In this document: piece after piece, positions 43,677 to 53,981 of the stretch
How the letters are laid out: every line of letters begins with the position of its first letter
Position numbering within the stretch: position 1 is the stretch's first letter
Origin: Ipomoea triloba
Taxonomy: Eukaryota; Streptophyta; Magnoliopsida; Solanales; Convolvulaceae
Direction of reading: 5' to 3'
Assembly: GCF_003576645.1 (NCBI RefSeq)
Contig: NC_044917.1
Location: 21,813,020-21,877,019 of the forward strand
DNA: 64,000 bases
Position numbers and translations under genes: made by a program
Notes under the pieces: model-generated
What the model saw: only the letters and a program-made list of their open reading frames with translations
Told to the model about the DNA's origin: nothing
Database searches by the model: none

Positions 43677-44957
43677 TGATAAGTGCAAAAGACTCCACCT
43701 TTATAAGGTCGTTCCAGGATCACCTTGTGCACAATTGACGGCTTTTATGATTAATTTGGCCCTTTATTGCGTTAGAATGCTTGTTATTGTCATTGGAGCG
43801 TGGAAATTGCGTTAGAATGCTTGTTATTGTCATTGGACCCCGTTCCACGCTTTGTTAATCGTTTTGTAGGTAAAAAGATGTGCAAAAAGGCAGAACATGG
43901 CAACATTTTGGAGAAGGATTTACAAACCGAAGTACACCTCTCTGAAGTTTGCTTAGCAGAACAAAAGTCTGCTATGGACGCGTAGTGGACGCGCGCGTCC
44001 ATGCAGGCGTCCAATTTTTGGCCCGCAGAAGTTTGAAGTCTGAGCAGCAGAAGCACAGTGGACGCGCGTCCAGCCGTGCGTCCATCGCGGAAAATTTAGC
44101 GGTTGGGCAAGGTTTAAAAGGGGAACTGAGCCAATTTGCAGGGGATCCATCACACTTCAATTTTAGATCACTTTAGAATATTTCTCTCTCTAGGATTAGC
44201 CTAGAGAGATCTCTCTCAATTCACTCCACATTGCAATTCATAGGTTTAGATTAGAACTAGAGAAGAATTCCATTGTTGCAAGATTGAGATCAACATTCAA
44301 GTTCAAGTTCAAAGTTCAATTCCTAGCTAAGTCTTCATTTTAATTTCTTGTCATTACTTTTGCCTTTTGCTATTTCAATTCCAAGTATGATTAGATAGAT
44401 CTTTGTGGATTTGGATTGAGCAATTTTGTATGGATATTTTTGAGCTTTGAATTGATCAATTAGGTTTTGCAATTGCTTTGATTATGAGTTTGATTGTGTG
44501 AGTGGTGATCTACTTTGACTCTTGTGTAGGAGTGATCAACCTATATGAGAGGTGTTTGGAGAAGGAGTCTCACCTACGAGAGTAGGATTAATCCTTAGCC
44601 TAGCCTAGCACGTTTCCTTCCCGCCTTCGAGAGAAGGGGGATTGGAAGGCAAATAGCACACCATGTGTTCGATAATTTGCCTCACCTAGCCTAGTTGCCA
44701 TGAGAATGGGACTATGGACTAGATGATAGGCCAATGACCACGAGAGTGGCGTTTCCAATGTTTGTTCCTTATTTTCATTATGTCTCATGCACATTTCTTA
44801 CTAAGCTCGGGTTAGCTTTTAAACACTAAACACTCTTGTGCTTAATCCCTATACCACTCAAATTCCCACCTTGCTATCCTTTGAGAACGATACTCGGGAA
44901 CTTCTTCCCGTTTTAACAACTACTTCTTTCCATCCACCGCGAAAACTACAACCATCA
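43677..44957 (+). mobile_element. 3' LTR of element C
   Basis: A 1281-bp copy of the 5' LTR. Differences include a tandem duplication near 43750-43850 (GCGTTAGAATGCTTGTTATT twice), a 57-bp deletion removing one CGCG palindrome near 43932, and a ~100-bp deletion near 44750. Base substitutions are few. Confidence 0.9.
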
Positions 44958-44962
44958 AGGTG

Positions 44963-45144
44963 CTACTTCGACAACCGTTAAATGCAAGCTTAAAGATGGA
45001 TACAGTAATGATGTGAAGAAAGAAAGTGTACTACATGATGAAGTACACCGTCACTTACCTCGACTGGAATCCGTCTATCATTCCGGTCAAGATTTATATA
45101 CTTGACGTCTCTAATACTCTAAGATGGCGTGACATCATTGTTGG
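44963..45144 (+). pseudogene. SURNod19 pseudogene, exon 1 right part
   Basis: Continues the exon interrupted at 28220: GCAAGCTTAAAGATGG and AAGTACACCGTCACTTAC align with 13375-13542 of the intact gene. A 4-bp insertion (AAGAAAGAAAG) and other indels shift the frame. The splice donor GTCAGT is preserved at 45145. Sequence after it resembles intron, so later exons are presumably beyond the window or lost. Confidence 0.88.
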
Positions 45145-45678
45145 GTCAGTCACTTCTCCTTATTCTTCTTACTATTCTTATTTTCACAAGAAAACGATGA
45201 TTACGAAAGAACGACAGCCATAAAAATCAAAAAAGGATCACTACGCACCGGTTTAGTAAACAGTATTTAAAAAAGAAGAAAAGAATGACTACGGAACAAA
45301 TTATGATCGACAACCATGAAAATCACAAGTCAAGCTCACAAAAAAAAAAGGTTATATAATGACAAAAAAAATACTAATTTCAAATAATTTAAAATAAAAT
45401 TAATAAGTTTTTAACAATTTTATATACACAATAATAATTATATAAAAAAACATTATACATAATTTCTTAAATACAAAATAATTAATAATTGCATCAGTGC
45501 CTTCATAAATAAATAATTATGCTTTATAAAAATGAATAAACAATTTAAAATCAAACCTAAAAATCTTTTTCGCTGGGCGAGAAATCAAAATATTTCAAAA
45601 TGCAATAATATATTCATAACAAAATATGAAACGTAATTAATTAGATAAAATAATTTGAATAGAAAATACATTATAAAC
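45145..45678 (+). other. Presumed intron of the pseudogene
   Basis: AT-rich, no ORF. TAAAC at 45674-45678 is the target duplicated by element D. Confidence 0.6.
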
Positions 45679-45975
45679 TAATAAGCACCAAGAATAGCAC
45701 TTAAAAGGGGTTTAATTAGATTAAAAGTGCATCGTTTTGACATCTGATTACAACAATTGCATGCATTTTAGCTCAAATGCGATCAAAATCTTCTAACAAC
45801 ATTTCTAGAAAGAGTTTTGAGGTATTTCACAGGTTGGAGAGGGATTTGAGGCTAAAATAGAGCAAAAGACAAACAAGCCGCAATGCAGTATCGTCCCACG
45901 CAGCCTCACACGCGTGTGGCTGGGCGTGGAATAATTCCAGTAAGCTCCCACGCCCACCACCACGCGTGGAAGCTT
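45679..45975 (+). mobile_element. Truncated 5' LTR of element D
   Basis: Matches the first ~300 bp of the 3' LTR from 51830, with TA replacing the terminal TG. Similarity ends near the CCACGCGTGG palindrome at about 45960-45970; the rest of the LTR, PBS and leader are deleted. Confidence 0.8.
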
Positions 45976-45991
45976 GCCAATAAGTGCTAAA

Positions 45992-46599
45992 ATGAATCCC
46001 CATGGTTACCCACACCATGGAGGACAATCCTACGCAAATCCTCAACCCCAACCATATCACTATTACCCCCATTCCACCTATACTTACCCCCACCAACATA
46101 CCACTACCCACCTCCATACCATTACCCAATTCCACCAACATATCATTTACCACCTCCATATCACTATCCAATCCATACACCAAACCATCACCTACATCCT
46201 TATGAAACACCACCTCCACATTTCCAAGAAACTTACCCTTCACAATCACCAAATTCACAAGAAATTGACTCATTAAGCTCTAAAGACATATCTCAAAACA
46301 TAGAGAGTAAGATTGTGCAAATTATGCAACAACTTGATCCAAGCTATACTCCCGAGTCAAATCCATTTCCGAATTCCCAACTAAACATCTACTACCCACC
46401 TCCATCACAAAACCACAAAGAAAACAATACTACATATTCCTATAAAACACTACATTCTTTCCCATATAATACCCATACCAATCCTTGTAATTCTATCCTA
46501 CCGGTCTCAGACGAAATTGAAATTCTAAAAGCTAAAATTGATGAATTCACGAGGATGGCCAAGGAGGATACGGCTACCCCGAAATCAAGAGCGAACTAA
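45992..46599 (+). pseudogene. Element D ORF1, N-terminal low-complexity part, frameshifted
   Basis: Starts ATG at 45992 (MNPHGYPHHGGQSYANPQPQ), rich in Pro, His and Tyr like the N-terminus of the element C protein. The frame changes at least once before 46315, where NPFPNSQLNIYYPPPSQN is readable, and it ends with a short likely coiled coil (EIEILKAKIDEFTRMA). It stops at 46599; the C-terminal part continues in another frame from about 46640. It is probably the broken first part of one ORF. Confidence 0.55.
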
Positions 46600-46658
46600 A
46601 AGACTATCTCACTACACTCCGGGAGGAAGGACTTCCATTAGAAGAAGTTGAAACGAAG

Positions 46659-47648
46659 ATGCTATCCATGATAGAGGAGCTCATGAAGATCAATGGGTCC
46701 CAAGCCAACTCCACCCTCATAGATGACATCCCCGCTTTGGAAGCCCAACCAAGGATCATACAAGGAATTGAAGAAGAAAACGCTAGGGGAGAGGAGAGTT
46801 TTAAAGGAATAGATGATTGTTATGCCCCTGTACTTGAAGAAGTTCCGATCTTCGAATTGGAAAATCAAAAGGAGGTAGAGATGGAGAGTGAGGATGAGGA
46901 CGTCGAAGTAGTATGGGAAGAAGAAGAGCTGAAATATGGTAAAATTCCTAATCTTCTTTGTGCTAATGTTCTTGAAAATCCTTGTGCTCTTTTTGAAAAC
47001 ACCCTTGACACTTGTGTAGATGACTCCCCTTGCATTAATATTTCCCTTACATGTAAATATGATTGCTTTAAATTTCGGGAGGATGATTCCATGGAAAATT
47101 TTGAGATATTTATTAATGATTATAAGGATTCTCTTTTGATCAAATATGAGTATGATTGCTTTAACTTTCTAGAAGATGAATCCTTTGTCTTGGGTAAGAA
47201 TGAGATGGAGAGTGAAGAGGATGATGCTTCATTCTATTCATGTGAGAGTATGAGTGATTATTCCAATCAGATAGAGTGGAGTGATGAAGAGAATGAGTGT
47301 AAGGAAGAGACAGTGAGAAATAATAGGTCTTTCACGTTTGATCTTATGGGAAAGGATGAGTGGAGAGAATTAACCACACTCGAAATTGAGGAAGGGGGTG
47401 AGGAGATATGGTTTGAAAGAAATGAGAAAATCTTTAGGGGGAGAAGAGAGGAAAAACAAAAGGAAGTAGACACCATCCTAGAAGAGCTAAGGAGGGTGTT
47501 TGAGTCTAGAATTCTTCCAACCATGAATTTTATCTTTCCTTTATCTTTGTGGGAATTCAAGGATGTTACCCACCTTGGGACATTCCTTGAAGCTAAAGTT
47601 CACGGGACGCTTGGTAAGGTCCCAAAATCAGTGTGCCTTGAAGGATAG
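46659..47648 (+). CDS. Element D ORF1, acidic central and C-terminal part
   Basis: A 329-codon frame homologous by layout to the element C protein. Residues 60-90 are acidic with the motif VEVVWEEEEL (C has MEIVWEDEE), then a Cys- and Asp-containing stretch (CANVLENPCALFENTLDTC). A Glu/Arg-rich coil occurs at about 235-275. The C-terminus (LWEFKDVTHLGTFLEAKVHG, then KVPKSVCLEG) matches the C-terminal block of the C protein. No enzymatic motif. Two hairpins follow the stop. Confidence 0.6.
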   Translation: MLSMIEELMKINGSQANSTLIDDIPALEAQPRIIQGIEEENARGEESFKGIDDCYAPVLEEVPIFELENQKEVEMESEDEDVEVVWEEEELKYGKIPNLLCANVLENPCALFENTLDTCVDDSPCINISLTCKYDCFKFREDDSMENFEIFINDYKDSLLIKYEYDCFNFLEDESFVLGKNEMESEEDDASFYSCESMSDYSNQIEWSDEENECKEETVRNNRSFTFDLMGKDEWRELTTLEIEEGGEEIWFERNEKIFRGRREEKQKEVDTILEELRRVFESRILPTMNFIFPLSLWEFKDVTHLGTFLEAKVHGTLGKVPKSVCLEG

Positions 47649-47710
47649 GCCACATTACGTCTGGCCAGGAGACGTAAAACCATGGTGCACTTGGGAGGCA
47701 GTCCCAATGT
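47649..47710 (+). promoter_or_regulatory. Post-stop double hairpin of element D ORF1
   Basis: First stem TTACGTC (47655-47661) with GACGTAA (47671-47677), loop TGGCCAGGA. Second stem TTGGGA (47691-47696) with TCCCAA (47702-47707), loop GGCAG. The second is the counterpart of the hairpins in elements A and C. Confidence 0.65.
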
Positions 47711-48783
47711 TATCTTACTTTTCTTTAAGCTTTTCTTGTTATCTATAGTATGTTTTCCTTTAGCTTTATTTCAATAATGTTTCTATAACCTCGGTTAAGC
47801 TAACAAGTACAGATCATACACCCGAGAGTTATAAGTTGCCCGCAATCAATCGACAAACATCATCACTAGCAAAGTAAGGAAGGGAAACCAAGGTAAGTTT
47901 CGCACAGCACGCCTTCCACGCCACCACCACGCGTGTGGCTAGGCGTGGAAAACTTCCAGAGAGCTGCCACGCCGCTCACACGCGTGTGAGCAGGCGTGGG
48001 AATAAACCAGAGAGCTCCCACGCCTACCACCACGCGTGGTAGCGTGTGTGGACGGGCACCAGATTTTTCACGGACTTTTCGCGCGAAGTGGTTTAAAACC
48101 CTTTCCTTGCTTCATTTCTTCCCCACCACGAGCAAAAACTCTCCCAAGCTGAAAATATACACCTTCTAAGCATTTCCTTCCAAGTCTCTCAACTTTTCTT
48201 AAGGATCTTAAGTCATTTCCAAGGTAAGAACATACTCTTCTTTTGCTATTTACTTGTTTAATGAAGAACTTGTTCTATTTTGAAGGATATCTCCATGGGT
48301 TTTTCTTGTGTGACATTTTTCTTGAGATACATTGTTATGGGATGACTTGATAGACTTGTATTAAGCCTACATTGCTTCTATACACTAGAAATTCCATGTT
48401 TTAACATCTCTTTGTGACTAGATCTTGAAATTGCTTGATTTGGGTATTCTCTTGTCATGATGAGATCCTTGTTGATATAATGAGCATGGTGGGCAAAGTT
48501 TGCAACTTTCCTACTCTATAGGCACTACATTGCTATATTCTACTAGTTATTTGGTCCAATTTTAACTTTCATGATGCTTCCATTTTTCAACCTTGAGCTA
48601 GTCTAGAGGAAGAAGATGAAGTTGACCATATGTTGACCTTTTGACTACGAAATGAGTATGGAACAGAATGAGCTAGTTCTTGCATGTATAGGATAGAATT
48701 GTTGATAGATATCAAAATGATGGTTGCATGCAATGAATTCTTATGATCTTTTCTTTGAAGATGTGCAATATTGTTCATAATCA
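47711..48783 (+). other. Element D spacer between ORFs, with CGCG palindromes
   Basis: No ORF. Three imperfect repeats at about 47905-48055 are each centred on CACGCGTG (CTCACACGCGTGTGAG at 47975-47990) and bordered by CCACGC and GGCGTGG. This resembles the U3 palindrome cluster of the LTR and could be a second promoter region for ORF2. Confidence 0.55.
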
Positions 48784-50118
48784 ATGTTTAAATTGGCAAA
48801 TGTTTTTCCTTGTGTTGCTTTGATTGCCCATGTTATAGGAAGAATGTCTTCGCCACATGACCTTGCACAACAAATCGCTCAAAGGCTCCAAAGAGGGAAA
48901 GCCCCAGTAGAAGAAAATAGTGCGAGGGGTGCTAACACTCGCTATATTGAAGTATCCACCGGAACTCAAATTTTACTGATGACAGCAACCATGCTAGGAC
49001 GGTACAGACAGCTGTTGAATTTCCCTATTGTGCAATGGAGATATGTCGACTTGACAGTATTGGAGGATTATGAATGCAAGTATGGACTGGAGAGGTTGAT
49101 CGCAGAACCTTATTGGAACAACTTGTTGGGCTGGAGACAGGACACTTTCATTCCCCTAGTCCACGAATTTATTGCAAGCTTAAGTGTTGAAGGAGTAGCT
49201 GGAGATCTCTACAGCCAGACCATTAAGTTTCGACTCGTCAATCAGGATTATCACATATCGGCCAACCGTTTGGGTGTTCTCCTAGGATTCTACGATGAGG
49301 AAGACCAGTCAAAGCACTGGTACCGAAGATTAAGGCATGACTTTGGAGATAGGGACATTCCGAGAAAGTATTGGTCAATGATCTCAAGGCCAGGAGTCGA
49401 ATGGGTTGGGTCAAGGGTAAGAGTCTCCCAAATAGTAAGAGAGGACTTAAGAGTTTTATGGAAGGTGATTGCTCATTCATGGGAAGGCAGGCCTGAGACC
49501 TATGATCGAGTCTCAAAGGCGGAGCTGTTCATGCTATGGAGTATGGACACAGGGCACTCGGTGAATATGAGCTCGATTTGCAAAAACTTGCTTGTTGCAC
49601 AACAGCAAGAATCAACTAGGGCAATCTTTGTAGGTCCTTTAGTGACGAGACTGTGCGTCTCTTTAGGCCATCAAATGAAGATTCATTGGTTTGAACACAG
49701 GCTTCAAGGAGCACAGATTGCTCCTTTATCTCCTGAAGATGTCGCAAAGCTCAACTTAAGACAACTGGCGCGAACGAGGGTAGATGATGAGATGGCAGAA
49801 GATCATGTTGACACGCCAATGACATCCCAAGGGTTCACACCCTCACCAATGTCATTCCTTACCCCATCCTCAAATGAGCTGTACTCGCCTGTGGACTCTT
49901 CGATGTATTCTCCACCACACCGAGAGCTTGGACCGTCTGTACCTCCACCACAACCCGAAGAGCAAAACCCCAATTCCGCTAGCTTCAACATTCCGAACTG
50001 GTTCACCCCAGTCACTGATTGGAGATCCCTCCAAAATTTCCAATACCAATTGCACCTGGAGCAAATGCAGAAACTCGACGAGATTTCGAGAGAGATTAAG
50101 GAAATCAAGAGAGCATGA
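48784..50118 (+). CDS. Element D ORF2, Athila ORF1-like / plant transposon protein
   Basis: A 444-codon frame; a second start at 48844 (MSSPHDLAQQIAQRLQRGKA) is equally plausible. Residues 90-310 resemble the ORF1-type protein widespread in plant Athila-related elements (domain called putative plant transposon protein): RYVDLTVLEDYECKYGLERL, FIPLVHEFIASL, IKFRLVNQDYHISANRLGVL, LGFY and LFMLWSMDTGHSVNMSSI. A Pro/Ser-rich linker follows (about 355-410), then a C-terminal coiled coil (LHLEQMQKLDEISREIKEIK). No catalytic residues are evident; a structural or RNA-binding role is a guess. The open frame is intact. Confidence 0.65.
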   Translation: MFKLANVFPCVALIAHVIGRMSSPHDLAQQIAQRLQRGKAPVEENSARGANTRYIEVSTGTQILLMTATMLGRYRQLLNFPIVQWRYVDLTVLEDYECKYGLERLIAEPYWNNLLGWRQDTFIPLVHEFIASLSVEGVAGDLYSQTIKFRLVNQDYHISANRLGVLLGFYDEEDQSKHWYRRLRHDFGDRDIPRKYWSMISRPGVEWVGSRVRVSQIVREDLRVLWKVIAHSWEGRPETYDRVSKAELFMLWSMDTGHSVNMSSICKNLLVAQQQESTRAIFVGPLVTRLCVSLGHQMKIHWFEHRLQGAQIAPLSPEDVAKLNLRQLARTRVDDEMAEDHVDTPMTSQGFTPSPMSFLTPSSNELYSPVDSSMYSPPHRELGPSVPPPQPEEQNPNSASFNIPNWFTPVTDWRSLQNFQYQLHLEQMQKLDEISREIKEIKRA

Positions 50119-50261
50119 AGAAATGAAGAAACTGAAGAAAGAAAAGAAAAATTTGATGATGATGAATTGTGACTTGATAATTTTGAACAAATGATTGTGG
50201 ACAATCTCTTTACTTTTGTTTATATTTTTAGCTATATTTCTGTTTATGTTTTATCTTGCAT

Positions 50262-50311
50262 GTTTCGTCTAGCCAAAGACGTTAAACGTGGCGCTTATGG
50301 GAGGCAACCCA
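50262..50311 (+). promoter_or_regulatory. Post-ORF2 double hairpin of element D
   Basis: First stem CGTCT/AGACG with loop AGCCAA (about 50267-50282), then TTAAACGTGGCGCTTA, then stem TGGG (50298-50301), loop AGGCAA, CCCA (50308-50311). Matches the arrangement after the element C ORF. Confidence 0.6.
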
Positions 50312-50674
50312 CAAATAAGGAGAAGAAGGGACCACTCTAACATCGCCAAAGAAAGACCAATCTTGAAAGGTATAATTTCAATTCCTAATTTATTTCCTTA
50401 CCATTACTCTGACCATGTTTTGAAGGGCGAGAATAGATTGCAAAACTTCGATAGGGATACAAATTGTAAGTATTTCTTTTATCCTAATTCGACGCCCTGC
50501 TCGACTTAATTGCTTTATTTTCTTGAATCGCAAATGAAGAGCTGCATAACATTGTTGTGTCGGATGTAGTCTGTTTATCTAGAATTATTTTAGCCCAGTT
50601 CACGCTTTTAAGTGTGGAAAAGGGGCGTGTGCAGAACCCTTAAACATATATCCTTTTTCCCCCGTTCTTTATGG

Positions 50675-50714
50675 AAACATCGAGGACGATGTTTACTTTT
50701 AAGTGTGGAAAGGG
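50675..50714 (+). promoter_or_regulatory. Internal PPT-like hairpin module of element D
   Basis: Perfect 8-bp stem AAACATCG, loop AGGA, CGATGTTT (50675-50694), then AAGTGTGGAAAGGG at 50701. Confidence 0.7.
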
Positions 50715-51183
50715 TGTATGATTCTTGAAAAAGTTGATTGATTAAGTGATAAGGTATAGGAACCTAAAGGGTGTGTTATTGCCAATACTATCTAGGAGGG
50801 CTCCTAACCTTGTGCCAAGGATTGAATGTCTTAAATATGCTTTGGAAGTTTCACTTTGCACCAATTTTCACATTCCGACCCAAATTGAAAATTTTTTATG
50901 AGTGCTTGCATGCTTTCACCTCGTATTTTGTTTGGACCTCAGTCAAGGATCTCTCGAAGTGGGAGTGCGAATCCTTTGAGTTTTAGAAAGATAAGAATTG
51001 CGAAGCCTGGAAACTGAATTAATCTTAGCAGGACATGGGGCAAAAGGTGAGCCTAAGTGAGCTTTGAGTGAAAACAATCCCTAATCCCTAGAAAAAGGCA
51101 TGAGGGGTTGATACGGAGAAAAGTAAAAAGGCCTAAGGCCATTCCTAGAGATAAAAACGAGGTGAGCCATCTTGTCTGGATAA

Positions 51184-51361
51184 GGGGTAACCATTGCACT
51201 GTCTTCCAAAAAGCATGGAGATCCATGTGAAGTCGGTTGCCCCGAAGAGATCTTGAAAGATGAGAAAAATAGAAAGGAGGTGAGCCACTTCGCTAGGATT
51301 CAGGCACCCATTGCACTGACCTTCGAAAAAGCATGAAACTCCATGTGAAGTCGGGTCGCCT
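51184..51361 (+). repeat. Tandem structured RNA motif, two copies (element D)
   Basis: Copies at 51184-51243 and 51302-51361, 118 bp apart. Outer helices are GGGGTAACC with GGTTGCCCC, and AGGCACCC with GGGTCGCCT. They keep CCATTGCACTG, CTTC/GAAG and the CATG inner hairpin of the element C copies. A linker hairpin ATCTT/AAGAT near 51250 has a GTCTT/AAGAC counterpart in element C near 43008. Confidence 0.75.
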
Positions 51362-51791
51362 GATGACGTTATCCTAGGAACCGAGAAAATAGAGTGATCG
51401 CCCAAGCCATGGCGATGAGCGGTCCATGTCCCTGCCCTCACTTATATAATGTAAAGAGGCTTTGGCGTTAGGTTGGAAATGGGCTAAGGGGTGAGCATCG
51501 GTCCCACTAGTCGGATCGGCTGGAGGCCCCTAGAAAATACAAGGTGAAAACTCTTTGGTAACTTCCATGCTTGAAAGTGTGAACAAAATTTTATATGTCA
51601 AATCCATCTCTTAAGACTTCACTTCCTTAGCATATTTCTTACATTTGGTTGGCATGAGTTTAGCGGTCTTGGTAGATAGTGTAGGGGATTTCACCCACTC
51701 AACTCCGAACACCTACACATCGCTTGATCGGTTAACCATGAAAGAAAGAACTATTCTTGGTGCTTACATGATTAGGGATTAGAAAAGTATG

Positions 51792-51829
51792 CTTGTTTGA
51801 GGACAAGCAAGGTTTAAGTGTGGAAACTT
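51792..51829 (+). promoter_or_regulatory. Polypurine tract and AGGA hairpin of element D
   Basis: Stem CTTGTTTG with CAAGCAAG (one G-U pair), loop AGGA, at 51792-51811, then TTTAAGTGTGGAAACTT up to the LTR at 51830. Confidence 0.8.
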
Positions 51830-52452
51830 TGATAAGAACCAAGAATAGCACTTAAAAGGGGTTTTAATTAGATTAAAAGTGCATCGTTTTGACATCCGAT
51901 TACAACAATTGCATGCATTTTAGCTCAAATGCGATCAAAATCTTGTAACAACATTTCTAGAAAGAGTTTTGAGGTATTTCACAGGTTGGAGAAGGATTTG
52001 AGGCTAAAATAGAGCAAAAGACAAACAAGTCGCAATGCAGTATCGTCCCACGCAGCCTCACACGCGTGTGGCTGGGCGTGGAATAATTCCAGTAAGCTCC
52101 CACGCGTGGAAGCGAGCGTGGTCGGTCCAAGAGCCATTTTGGGAAATTTGTTCCCTTTTTGTCACCTATATAAATCCCTTTTGCCCAAAACCTAAAAACA
52201 AGTAGGAGAATAGATTAGAAAATTCATAGAATAGGGTAGAATAGATCTAGAGGGTTTTCTCCCCTCTTGGGGGAAAATTCCTTCCTCTCATAGTTTAGAA
52301 TAGATCAAGGGCAAGATTGAGGATTGGGATTTCAAGATCAAGATTGTAAAGATCCCCTTTCAAAGGGTGGTAACCATTCTCTCCAATTTCTAATTCAATA
52401 CTTGTTTCTTTGAGATTTCCTTTCTTTTTCTTGTTTCTTTAGCATGATAGAG
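51830..52452 (+). mobile_element. 3' LTR of element D, left part
   Basis: Begins TGATAAGAACCAAGAATAG. U3 has palindromes CACACGCGTGTG (52059-52070) and CCACGCGTGG (52100-52109), about 100 and 60 bp upstream of a TATA box TATATAAAT at 52167. Interrupted at 52452 by element B. Confidence 0.9.
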
Positions 52453-53943
52453 TTGGTGAGCTGTTGTAGGCTCCCAAATTAAACCTTAAAAACGTAGTAG
52501 TGAGAGTAAGGTTTGTTCCCACGAGGAGTAACTAGTTTGATTTATGAGTTCAAATTAAAGAAGGGGATTCGATATGAAATTAACATTCAAAATAAGTAAA
52601 TGAATAAATAAATAAATAATTAAATAAGAATAGAAAAGATGATAATCAAGCCAAAGTTTACGAAAGAAATCAATTGAACTTTTAATACTTGGTCTAAGAA
52701 AACATTCACCACCGGATTTTAGTAACTGATCATAGATTCAAGGTTAGTTCATAACAATTGAGCATTCGTTGTGGGATTAATTCCCGATTTTCCTTAGTCA
52801 TAGGTAATCAAACACAAGCAGTATCAACTACCCCTAACTACCAAATAACACAAGACAAGCACTTATATTTAATTTGATAGCAGCATTAAAATGAGAAAAT
52901 CAACGAAACTAAATAACATAAACACATGCGGTTATGTTTAATTTAGATTAATATTCTTCCTATGATTAAATCAACACTAAGCCGTGATAAAATTAATCAT
53001 AGTTGCTACACAGATTAGAAAATCAATTGAACGAATCGTTAACTAATCTAGCAATAAACTGTTTAAGTAATTAAACTAGTAGGCCTCCTAGCAATTAACT
53101 AGAACAATTATATAAAATAAAACAATTGAAAGCACAGGAGAATATCAATTACTCAAATGAATGTGAATTCAACATTAAGAACAAATTCAATCTCACAGTA
53201 AAGAATGATCCAGGGTTCATGTAATCTTTTGACCAAGTTTAGAATTAGCCTCGCAGGGCCATGAACCAGAAAATTTTAACAGAAAAAAATAAAAATTTGT
53301 AAACTGGAGAAACTATCAAATTATGCACAGCTAGTCTGATTCCTCAACAACAAGAACTCACTATTATTTATACACCATTAATCCCAACAAAAACTCTTAA
53401 ATTGAGGAAAATAATTAATCTAAGAATTAATTTGAACCTCTCAAAATTCGACCCAAATGGTGAAATTATTCCTTGCCATCAGTTTCCCCTGTTGACCGAC
53501 GAAACCCTCTCCAAAATTCCGATGAGTCGCCTACGGAATCTGCGCTGCTGTTGTTGTCGACGAAATCTTCTCTGCTCCTTCGTACGTACGTATGAGCTGC
53601 GCAAACCAGACTTACAAATCAAAATATTTGAATTCATTCCTTTTTCTTTTGTTTAGTTATTTAGGTTATTATATATTGTGGGCTAATTTTATTAAACAAA
53701 TAAATAAAGATATGGGCTATGATGCTATGGGCTTATCAACCCACACTAATTAAAATATAACACTTATTTGGGCCAATAATTAAAACTAGCATCTAAACCT
53801 TACTAATGTCCAATAATTATTATAAAATCTTTATTCTAACTAATCAACTATAAAAATATTAAAATAAAATAAAATGGCAAGTAATAAATATAAATATACT
53901 ATAAAAACCTACTTAAATTAAAGTGTAAAAATATACTTGTCAA
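52453..53943 (-). mobile_element. 3' LTR of element B
   Basis: A 1491-bp LTR, minus-strand ends TTGACAAG and CTCACCAA. Differs from the other LTR by scattered substitutions and a 3-bp indel near 53010. Small open frames inside (53402-53656, also in the other LTR) show no coding signature. Confidence 0.9.
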
Positions 53944-53981
53944 ATTCCCCCACACTAAACATTTGCTTGTCCTCAAGCAAA
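53944..53981 (-). promoter_or_regulatory. Polypurine tract and AGGA hairpin of element B
   Basis: Minus strand: stem TTTGCTTG, loop AGGA, CAAGCAAA (53962-53981), then AGTGTGGGGGAATT next to the LTR. Confidence 0.8.

Larger units (their letters stand above)
28221..44957 (+). mobile_element. Element C: non-autonomous Athila-related LTR element
   Basis: Two LTRs (28221-29626 and 43677-44957), flanked by exact 5-bp TSD AGGTG (28216-28220 and 44958-44962). Termini are TGATAAGTGC and CCATCA. PBS at 29629, one long ORF (29869-31827), polypurine tract at 43662. No protease, RT or integrase of its own: the pol genes inside belong to nested element A (32158-42320). Without A, its internal region is about 3.9 kb. 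The two LTRs are very similar apart from indels, so insertion is recent. It disrupts the SURNod19 pseudogene exon. Confidence 0.9.
50312..51829 (+). other. Element D 3' non-coding region
   Basis: No gene. Contains TTAAGTGTGGAAAAGGGG (50609), the internal hairpin module (50675-50714), two copies of the structured repeat (51184-51361), the CATCGGTCCCACTAG hairpin region (51496-51530) and the terminal polypurine module (51792-51829). Confidence 0.75.

Noticed and set aside
53402..53656. 84-codon ORF in the element B LTR (also at 62002)
   Set aside because: It is inside the LTR on the strand opposite to the element and has no family signature.
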